Positions 7,204-11,042 of a stretch of 11,042 nt of DNA are shown here, piece after piece. Position 1 is the stretch's first letter. Each line of letters opens with the position of its first letter. Source of the DNA: Candidatus Puniceispirillum sp. GTDB taxonomy: Bacteria > Pseudomonadota > Alphaproteobacteria > Puniceispirillales > Puniceispirillaceae. The DNA lies in contig JADHOU010000025.1 in NCBI GenBank assembly GCA_016778825.1, positions 1 through 11,042 on the forward strand. Direction: 5' to 3'. The notes beneath the pieces were generated by a model. That model was not told the origin of the DNA and searched no databases. It saw only the letters and a program-made list of their open reading frames with translations. The position numbers were made by a program, and so were the translations under genes.

Positions 7204-7957
7204 ACGCGGTGGCGACCGGAACAAATAGATAATCGGTGGCATCGCTAATGGATGTTACCTGATCCCAGCCATAATCATCATTCAAAATAAAGGCCTGATA
7301 GCCAGCATCGATAAATTGCTGGAAAATGTCACTTGCCGATCCGGTGAAATTATCGGCGCGGCCCTGTACAAGCTCGATAAACCAGATTGGCTTTGTTTTG
7401 TTGATTAAATTTGGCGCACCGTTAATCACATGCTGTTCGGCGCCTTCAACATCGATTTTGACAATATCAACATGGGGTATCGATTCGGCGGTCAAAAGAT
7501 CGTCAAGACGTTTGGCTTGAACAGTCTCCACAAAGGCCGTCATTTCATCACCATCACCGATATGTGATAACCCAACGCGCAATGACCCTGATTTTTTTAC
7601 TGGCGTTTTCAATTGAACCTCGCCGCTTTCATGGCTAAGCGCCAGCTTGCGACAACGAACCCTGTTCAGTTTTGCTGTGACGATTTTCAGAATGGTAAAG
7701 ACGTAATTTGATGGTTCGATTGCCAGAACGAGTTTCGGTGGTTTTGCCGCCGCCATGAACGCCGTGGTAAACAGCCCGACATTTGCGCCGATATCAATGA
7801 TGACAGGTTCGGCAGTATCGCTTTTTGCCATGATGGCGGCCGCTAGCCGCATCATGCGCTGGTTTCGCCTGGTTTTGGCAAGCAAACCAAGCCATCTGAT
7901 TTTTTGGCCAAACGAATAGGAGTTATTGAAAAGAACCGAACCGGAAATCACGAGCAC
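7202..7957 (-). CDS. FkbM family S-adenosylmethionine-dependent methyltransferase
   Basis: A 251-residue Rossmann-fold methyltransferase. Motif I is VIIDIGANVGLFT (52-64, SAM-binding glycines), motif II is LAIEPS (78-83, acidic Glu81 for the ribose), and the FkbM hallmark VDIVKIDVEGAEQHVING spans 163-180. A basic N-terminal region (QKIRWLGLLAKTRRNQRMMR) precedes the fold. No signal peptide, so it is probably cytoplasmic. FkbM members O-methylate sugars, polyketides or other small molecules, and the acceptor cannot be told here. The listed start is a GTG at 7957 with a weak AGG 5 bases upstream; another in-frame GTG follows two codons later. It stands alone on the minus strand, with no glycan or biosynthetic neighbours to suggest a substrate. 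Confidence 0.9.
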   Translation of the reverse strand: MLVISGSVLFNNSYSFGQKIRWLGLLAKTRRNQRMMRLAAAIMAKSDTAEPVIIDIGANVGLFTTAFMAAAKPPKLVLAIEPSNYVFTILKIVTAKLNRVRCRKLALSHESGEVQLKTPVKKSGSLRVGLSHIGDGDEMTAFVETVQAKRLDDLLTAESIPHVDIVKIDVEGAEQHVINGAPNLINKTKPIWFIELVQGRADNFTGSASDIFQQFIDAGYQAFILNDDYGWDQVTSISDATDYLFVPVATA

Positions 7958-7997
7958 AAAAACCTAGAGTATTTCAAAATAAATAAGCAGAAATAGC

Positions 7998-8003
7998 TAT
8001 AAT
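7998..8003 (+). promoter_or_regulatory. Candidate -10 element for the NDUFS4-like gene
   Basis: A perfect TATAAT with only a weak -35 (TTCAAA at 7973-7978, 19-base spacer). It would give a leader of about 145 bases. A second candidate, TATAAC at 8103-8108, is nearer the gene but lacks a -35. Small inverted repeats in the leader (AGCTC/GAGCT at 8111-8123 and CTGC/GCAG at 8122-8133) overlap each other. Support is from hexamers alone. Confidence 0.25.
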
Positions 8004-8154
8004 ACAGATTACCCTAAGCTGAAAGGCGATTATGGTTTATGGCTCATGCAAGGCCAGCCGCCAATTGTGAAAATTAAGCTTTTCTGGACGACCTTTTCTA
8101 CCTATAACTAAGCTCATCGAGCTGCATTGGCAGTATTTTAGGATAGAGGCTGTA

Positions 8155-8472
8155 ATGACCGCAAAAATTTACAAACCCAGCAAAACGGCGATGCAGTCGG
8201 GGCGTAAAACCAAAATCAGCCGTGGTTGTGAATGGGTTTTGGCTTATATGCGCAAAAGCGCTGCCAAGCCTGATCAATTGATGGGGTGGCAGTCATCGTC
8301 AGATACGGCGCGTCAGGTAAAAATGTATTTTCCTGACCTCGAGTCGGCTGTTGCTTATGCCGAGGCAAATGACATTGATTATGTTGTTCAACAGCCTAAA
8401 TCACGGCGCGTCAAGCCGCGCGCCTATGCTGATAATTTTGCCTTTACCCGCAATGGTGCCTGGACACATTGA
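8155..8472 (+). CDS. NDUFS4-like complex I accessory protein (ETC complex I subunit conserved region)
   Basis: A 105-residue soluble protein matching the bacterial homologue of mitochondrial NDUFS4 (18 kDa subunit), which binds at the NADH-dehydrogenase module of complex I on the cytoplasmic side. Recognisable blocks are AKIYKPSKTAMQSG (3-16), LMGWQSSSDTARQVKMYF (42-59), AVAYAEANDIDYVV (65-78), and a C-terminal PRAYADNFAFTRNGAWTH (88-105). The length is normal and all family landmarks are present. An AGAGG 5 bases before the ATG supports the start. It is monocistronic and not beside nuo genes in this window, which is usual for this gene in Alphaproteobacteria as far as I know. Confidence 0.93.
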   Translation: MTAKIYKPSKTAMQSGRKTKISRGCEWVLAYMRKSAAKPDQLMGWQSSSDTARQVKMYFPDLESAVAYAEANDIDYVVQQPKSRRVKPRAYADNFAFTRNGAWTH

Positions 8473-8645
8473 TCGCCAGCATAACCCAAAGTCGTTTTCG
8501 CAATCATAATCGAAATACATATTTTTGGATGATTGTTTGGGATTCATCTTTGGAAGCAGCTTTGACTGGGTTAACCTTGCGTCATTAGAAAAGGCTTCTG
8601 GACAAATCGGGTAAAAACCGGCACAACCTGACGCATTATCAAAAT

Positions 8646-8722
8646 GGTTCCGTAGCTCAACTGGATAGAGCAGCTGACTTCTAATCAGCAGGTTGGGGGT
8701 TCGAGTCCTCCCGGAATCGCCA
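8646..8722 (+). tRNA. tRNA-Arg(UCU)
   Basis: A 77-nt cloverleaf. The acceptor GGTTCCG (8646-8652) pairs with CGGAATC (8712-8718) with one G-T pair. The D-arm is GCTC/GAGC. The anticodon stem GCTGA/TCAGC holds loop CTTCTAA with anticodon TCT at 8680-8682. The T-arm GGGGG/CCTCC carries TTCGAGT. Discriminator G and an encoded CCA (8720-8722) end it. It reads AGA/AGG codons. The 3' half of such tRNAs is a common tyrosine-recombinase attachment site, and what follows here fits that use. Confidence 0.97.
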
Positions 8723-8766
8723 TCTTTTCAATAGGTTATTCAACATCTGCTGTCTTGAGTTTTGCT

Positions 8767-8787
8767 CGGGGCTACACCGGGGCTACA
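8767..8787. repeat. Tandem CGGGGCTACA pair beside tRNA-Arg (att-like)
   Basis: Two perfect copies of CGGGGCTACA (8767-8776 and 8778-8787) in direct orientation with an 11-base period, 45 bases after the tRNA. From memory, paired GGGG(C/T)ACA-like direct repeats occur between target tRNAs and tyrosine-integrase genes of P4-type elements. If so, this is the remnant of an element end. No second copy of the tRNA 3' end, which would mark the other junction, is visible downstream in the window. Confidence 0.45.
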
Positions 8788-8844
8788 TAATATCTCCGCC
8801 AAAAAATAGCTTCAAAAAAAATGCGAATAAATGTCGTTGATTGG

Positions 8845-9123
8845 TCAAAAGGGTAGAAAGCCTCTGATTAATGGCAGAAATGCCAGTAGCTTTTGAAGCA
8901 AACCCATCACACTGATACCAAATCGCGGCAATACAAAGAGAACGACACCAGCTATTACCGCGCCAAGCAACAAAACCGGAAGCAGGCTAGGCTTGTTTGG
9001 CACTGGGTCCGCGTCTACCACGTCACCCTCGATGACATCATCATCACGCTTCTTTGAGAGAAGCTTTGAGATAAACATTCCGATAGCAATGCCAAAAGCG
9101 GCTAAGATTAGCAGTCTGATCAT
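8845..9123 (-). CDS. Small membrane protein of unknown function
   Basis: A 92-residue protein. An N-terminal helix (2-19, IRLLILAAFGIAIGMFIS) is followed by a strongly charged linker (KLLSKKRDDDVIEGDVVDAD, 20-39), a second helix (46-66, SLLPVLLLGAVIAGVVLFVLP) and a hydrophobic or amphipathic C-terminal segment (70-92). I do not recognise the family. No Shine-Dalgarno is evident upstream of the ATG. It lies between tRNA-Arg and the minus-strand HTH operon but about 370 bases from it, so shared transcription is doubtful. The composition (helix, acidic linker, helix) looks like a real membrane protein and not a shadow; whether it belongs to the inserted element or to the chromosome is open. Confidence 0.6.
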   Translation of the reverse strand: MIRLLILAAFGIAIGMFISKLLSKKRDDDVIEGDVVDADPVPNKPSLLPVLLLGAVIAGVVLFVLPRFGISVMGLLQKLLAFLPLIRGFLPF

Positions 9124-9261
9124 GAGTAAGATGTTGTGATTAGTTCCGCAAAAATCAACTGCATCATTGCTGTAAAGGTGTAGGGGGGGGTCAAAAACTC
9201 CGTGACGTCACACGCAATATGATGTGCTCTCGCATTTTTTGGCAAAAAAGTAAGGATAGTG

Positions 9262-9321
9262 ATGACTGATTTGGATACTGCGGTCGTAGCTTTTGATGGG
9301 ATGTCTAAAACACACAGATAA
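9262..9321 (+). CDS. Possible 19-residue leader peptide or gene fragment
   Basis: AAGGA (9252-9256) sits 5 bases before an ATG that opens MTDLDTAVVAFDGMSKTHR and ends TAA at 9319-9321. The initiation signal is better than that of most genes in the window, but the peptide is tiny and has no recognised similarity. It could be a leader peptide, the 5' stub of a deleted gene such as a lost integrase, or chance. Confidence 0.2.
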   Translation: MTDLDTAVVAFDGMSKTHR

Positions 9322-9353
9322 AAACAAACAACAGCATTACTTGCCTGTTTGTT
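9320..9353 (-). terminator. AT-rich terminator-like hairpin for the HTH operon
   Basis: Read on the minus strand, AACAAACA pairs with TGTTTGTT (plus-strand 9346-9353 with 9323-9330) around a 15-base loop and runs into TTTTT. The stem is weak because it is AT-rich. Position, about 140 bases after the winged-helix stop, fits the end of that transcript. Confidence 0.3.
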
Positions 9354-9361
9354 AGCGTTGG

Positions 9362-9490
9362 TTACATGGAGCCTTTGGCTACGATTAACCCATAACCATG
9401 TGGTATATTATATGTGTATCCAATATGGAACTGTGCGGGCTGCAAAATAGTCCATTACAGTGTCTGAATTGGAACTGTTCGTGTTTTTGC
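9362..9490 (-). pseudogene. Possible eroded C-terminal tail of the winged-helix gene
   Basis: In the same frame as the winged-helix protein, beyond its TAA (9491-9493), come AKTRTVPIQTL, a second TAA (9455-9457), then a 30-codon open stretch containing QFHIGYTYNIPHGYG and ending at TAA (9362-9364). The tail resembles the serine/threonine/valine-rich, repeat-containing C-termini I recall for homologous alphaproteobacterial proteins. Two nonsense changes, or small frameshifts, would explain it. It could equally be non-coding. Confidence 0.3.
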
Positions 9491-9552
9491 TTATGTCTTT
9501 ATGAGAGAAACAGTTCCAGCTTGGCTACCGTCAGTGTCTGAAATGGAACCGT
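9414..9552 (-). repeat. Three degenerate 21-nt direct repeats at the end of the winged-helix gene
   Basis: On the minus strand the copies begin ACGGTTCCATTTCAGACAC (9552-9532), ACAGTTCCAATTCAGACAC (9478-9458) and ACAGTTCCATATTGGATAC (9434-9414). The first two differ at 2 of 21 positions. Start-to-start distances are 74 and 44 bases. An extra core in opposite orientation (ACAGTTCC on the plus strand) is at 9510-9517. The first copy is inside the coding region, the other two beyond its stop. Confidence 0.7.
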
Positions 9553-9931
9553 GTTTTAATTTTTTCCAAGCGTGAGAAGGTGGTCCGTTGGGCATTTCTC
9601 GAAAGGTAATCTCCCACTCACGTGATTTTTTTGTTTTCATGTTAAAGCTTGATTGAGCGTGACAAATGATAAAGCGGCGTTCTTGCAATTCATTCATTGC
9701 CCGGGTTGCTCTTCCGTTTCCGGAATGTAAGCACTCCGCGGCTTGGCGAATGCTAAAACCAACTCGTCCGTTGTTGTGGCCATGAAACCCAAGGTGCATC
9801 TCAATCAATATACACTTCGCATCAGGAGAAAGAGCCTTGTATGACGGGTGTTCAATCATCGAATAAGGAATTGCTACAAATTGACCGTGGTTCCGCTTGT
9901 GCGGCTTGCCTGGATGCTTGTTTTTAGCCAT
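9491..9931 (-). CDS. Winged-helix/helix-turn-helix protein of an integrative element
   Basis: A 146-residue basic protein. Its N-terminus is Lys/His-rich (KNKHPGKPHKRNHGQ), followed by FVAIPYSMIEHPSYKALSPDAKCILIEM (18-45) and HNNGRVGFSIRQAAECL (52-68). A recognition-helix-like GNGRATRAMNELQERRFI (71-88) precedes a wing (SSFNMKTKKSREWEITF, 94-110). This is the fold of DNA-binding proteins that I recall beside AlpA regulators and integrases in alphaproteobacterial prophages and islands; a replication- or transcription-control role is inferred. It lies 4 bases after the AlpA-like gene, with AAGAG 8 bases before its ATG. The C-terminus ends in a Ser/Thr/Asp-rich stretch (KHGSISDTDGSQAGTVSLIKT region) that may be truncated. 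Confidence 0.75.
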   Translation of the reverse strand: MAKNKHPGKPHKRNHGQFVAIPYSMIEHPSYKALSPDAKCILIEMHLGFHGHNNGRVGFSIRQAAECLHSGNGRATRAMNELQERRFIICHAQSSFNMKTKKSREWEITFREMPNGPPSHAWKKLKHGSISDTDGSQAGTVSLIKT

Positions 9932-9935
9932 TGAA

Positions 9936-10118
9936 CTAACTCTTATGGTTAGTGATCAAGCTTTCTATGTAATTACTGATCTCGCTTTGAGGCCAGCCAA
10001 CCCGGCCTTTTGATATGCGAACCCGCGTTAGCTTGCCCTGATTTGTAAGCGAGTATAGGGTTGGGCGGCTGATTGAGAGAGCGGCACAGGCTTGACGCCA
10101 GTTCAAGATAATATCCAT
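9936..10118 (-). CDS. AlpA/excisionase-like helix-turn-helix protein
   Basis: A 60-residue DNA-binding protein of the MerR/AlpA type. The helix-turn-helix spans about residues 7-26 (WRQACAALSISRPTLYSL), a beta-turn region follows (GKLTRVRISKGRVGWPQSEI), and a short C-terminal helix ends it (SNYIESLI). The R-VGWP-SEI ending is typical of AlpA regulators and excisionases, which activate integrase genes or direct excision. The ATG is preceded by AAGGA with a 9-base gap (plus-strand 10128-10132). It is first in a two-gene operon under the promoter at 10155-10182, whose AAATATGCA sites are the obvious candidate operators. No integrase gene is present beside it, which is unusual. Confidence 0.8.
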   Translation of the reverse strand: MDIILNWRQACAALSISRPTLYSLTNQGKLTRVRISKGRVGWPQSEISNYIESLITNHKS

Positions 10119-10154
10119 TGAGAATGATCCTTACAAAAAATTACGGATCTCCTT

Positions 10155-10182
10155 ATTAAATGCATATTTTCAAAAAGTGCAA
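10155..10182 (-). promoter_or_regulatory. Promoter of the AlpA-like operon
   Basis: On the minus strand, TTGCAC (10182-10177) and TTTAAT (10160-10155) are separated by 16 bases. The start would lie near 10148, leaving a leader of about 30 bases with the AAGGA ribosome site. A TGCATATTT motif (10161-10169 on the plus strand) occupies the spacer next to the -10, and two more copies lie just upstream of the -35. Confidence 0.5.
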
Positions 10183-10221
10183 CGCACAAATATGCATTCT
10201 GAACGCACAAATATGCACTCT
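10161..10221. repeat. Operator-like repeat array (AAATATGCA)
   Basis: Two 20-base direct repeats starting AACGCACAAATATGCA (10181-10200 and 10202-10221) differ at one position and have a 21-base period, two helical turns. A third AAATATGCA core is inverted at 10161-10169; the direct cores are at 10188-10196 and 10209-10217. The array overlaps the promoter of the AlpA-like operon and looks like a cooperative binding site for a regulator, most simply the AlpA-like product. Confidence 0.65.
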
Positions 10222-10276
10222 ATTTGATTAGAAAAAACAGGTGTCTTTGTTATGAAGTTGAGCAAGAAGCGCTTTC

Positions 10277-10387
10277 ATGTACTCTCTTGGTAGGCCTAAT
10301 GAAAACCCAGATGATGATAAGATTAAGAACTGTCAATTTTGCAGAAGGCGTTATCCAAAGTGCGCAATTTTCCGCCAGAAAGAATAA
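10277..10387 (+). CDS. Possible 36-residue cysteine-containing protein
   Basis: From the ATG at 10277 the frame reads MYSLGRPNENPDDDKIKN then CQFCRRRYPKCAIFRQKE and TAA at 10385-10387. Cys19, Cys22 and Cys29 form C-x2-C-x6-C, suggestive of a metal site or partial zinc ribbon. AAGAAG (10264-10269) lies 7 bases before the ATG. The end overlaps the likely start of the next gene by 28 bases. No family recognised. The ordered charge pattern and good ribosome site argue for a real gene, the small size and large overlap against. Confidence 0.4.
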   Translation: MYSLGRPNENPDDDKIKNCQFCRRRYPKCAIFRQKE

Positions 10388-11042
10388 TTTGTCTCACCGA
10401 AGAAACAGTTGAAACGCTGTATTTACTTGGTGAGCAAGATCGAATTGTTGGTGGAACTGGATATGCAGTGCGGCCACCAGCTGTTCGAAAGGAAAAGGAA
10501 AGAGTTGCTGCTTTTACCTCCGCAAAAATCGACAAAATACTTTCTCTAAAGCCTGATCTAGTGCTGGCGTTTTCAGATCTACAGGCTGAAATCGTCGCTG
10601 ATTTGATTAAAAATGGTGTGGCTGTAATGGCTTATAATCAGCGTGATATAGCCGGTATTCTCTCAATGATCCGTCACTTAGGCGCTACCGTTGGTGTGGG
10701 TGAAAAGGCGGAAAGCCTTGCCTCGTCATATGAAAAGCGTCTTGCCGATCTGAGTGATTTAGAAAGGCACGATGTTCGGCCGCGCGTATATTTTGAGGAA
10801 TGGGACTCACCAATGATTACCGGGATCAAATGGGTTTCAGAGTTGATTGAAATAGCAGGTGGAACTGATGTTTTCTCAGCGCTTTCTTCTAATGAAGCCG
10901 CTTCTGACCGAATAGTAACCTCATCGGATGTAATTGAGGCAGCACCAGATATCATTGTTGCGAGTTGGTGTGGAAAAAAACTGAGGCCTGAGGCGTTCCG
11001 TGAGAGAGAGGGCTGGGCTGCTATTCCAGCGGTAAAGAAGAA
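10360..11042 (+). CDS. Cobalamin-type ABC substrate-binding protein (BtuF-like), 3' truncated by window
   Basis: An open frame runs from just after a TAA at 10324 to the window end. From the GTG at 10360 (VRNFPPERIICLTEETVETL) it gives 227 residues of a periplasmic-binding-protein type 2 domain (PF01497-like). Landmarks are ICLTEETVETLYLLGEQDRI (10-29), FTSAKIDKILSLKPDLVLAF (52-71), an AGILSMIRHLGATVGVGEKA segment, MITGIKWVSELIEIAGGTDV, and APDIIVASWCGKKLRPEAF. This matches proteins annotated as cobalamin-binding in Proteobacteria. No signal peptide is visible, so either the protein is exported by an unseen route or it works in the cytoplasm. TTG at 10339 is an alternative start; AGAAGG (10343-10348) is the nearest ribosome site to GTG 10360, at 11 bases. 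It probably marks return to chromosomal sequence after the element. Confidence 0.85.
   Translation, partial: MRNFPPERIICLTEETVETLYLLGEQDRIVGGTGYAVRPPAVRKEKERVAAFTSAKIDKILSLKPDLVLAFSDLQAEIVADLIKNGVAVMAYNQRDIAGILSMIRHLGATVGVGEKAESLASSYEKRLADLSDLERHDVRPRVYFEEWDSPMITGIKWVSELIEIAGGTDVFSALSSNEAASDRIVTSSDVIEAAPDIIVASWCGKKLRPEAFREREGWAAIPAVKK

Larger units (their letters stand above)
9124..9490. other. Sparsely coding stretch of the putative element
   Basis: No long gene is supported here. Contents seen are a G8 run (9183-9190), a perfect palindrome GTGACGTCAC (9202-9211), a 19-codon ORF with a ribosome site (9262-9321), a minus-strand hairpin with U-tract (9320-9353), and two of the three 21-nt repeats described separately. 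On the minus strand the frame of the winged-helix gene continues through here, interrupted by two TAA codons. Confidence 0.6.

Noticed and set aside
8111..8133. Overlapping small hairpins in the leader of the NDUFS4-like gene.
   Set aside because: Stems of 4-5 pairs with no conserved riboswitch-like elements; not distinguishable from background.
8578..8635. Inverted repeat TGCGTCA/TGACGCA ahead of tRNA-Arg.
   Set aside because: Arms are only 7 bases with 44 bases between them, with no link to a promoter or terminator; likely chance.
9202..9211. Perfect palindrome GTGACGTCAC.
   Set aside because: A single 10-base palindrome without further copies or a promoter nearby is not enough to call an operator.
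10224..10412. Plus-strand 62-codon frame beginning MIRKNRCLCYEVEQ.
   Set aside because: It overlaps the binding-protein gene in another frame, lacks a ribosome site at its start and reads as non-protein-like sequence.
10323..10955. Minus-strand frames of 70 and 93 codons opposite the binding-protein gene.
   Set aside because: They are antisense shadows; the plus-strand translation has clear family motifs.

Overview
The window reads as chromosome of a Gram-negative alphaproteobacterium of moderate GC. The evidence is a Mrp-type antiporter cluster with several NuoL/M-like subunits, a free-standing NDUFS4-like complex I accessory protein (typical of Alphaproteobacteria), an FkbM methyltransferase and tRNA genes with encoded CCA. 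A marine SAR116/Rhodospirillales-like lineage would fit, but that is inference; no marker here fixes the taxon.

Layout. Bases 1-2763 hold the 3' end of a Mrp/Mnh-type cation/proton antiporter operon: a truncated proton-channel subunit, an 82-residue two-helix membrane protein and a complete 563-residue proton-channel subunit, joined by start/stop overlaps. A secreted DUF192 protein (2783-3280) follows directly, then tRNA-Pro(UGG) at 3349-3425 with its own promoter. Bases 3655-7160 form a polar amino acid ABC importer operon: ATPase, a previously unlisted 32-residue membrane miniprotein overlapping the ATPase end, the periplasmic binding protein, an internal hairpin with a U-tract, and two permeases. 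A convergent FkbM methyltransferase (7202-7957, minus) and the NDUFS4-like gene (8155-8472, plus) complete the ordinary chromosomal part.

From tRNA-Arg(UCU) at 8646-8722 the character changes. Immediately downstream lie a tandem CGGGGCTACA pair, a small minus-strand membrane protein, a sparsely coding stretch with 21-nt repeats, and a minus-strand operon of an AlpA/excisionase-like HTH protein and a winged-helix protein. The operon's promoter is studded with AAATATGCA sites. This looks like a compact or decayed integrative element of about 1.5 kb that sits at a tRNA and has no recombinase. It ends near 10221, where a 36-codon cysteine-containing ORF overlaps a cobalamin-type ABC substrate-binding protein that runs off the window.

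Working together: the antiporter subunits are proton-conducting parts of one membrane complex. The ABC genes make one importer, with the hairpin probably raising binding-protein output over permeases. The two HTH genes probably form an autoregulated module, and the repeats flanking them are the likeliest place for undescribed biology.
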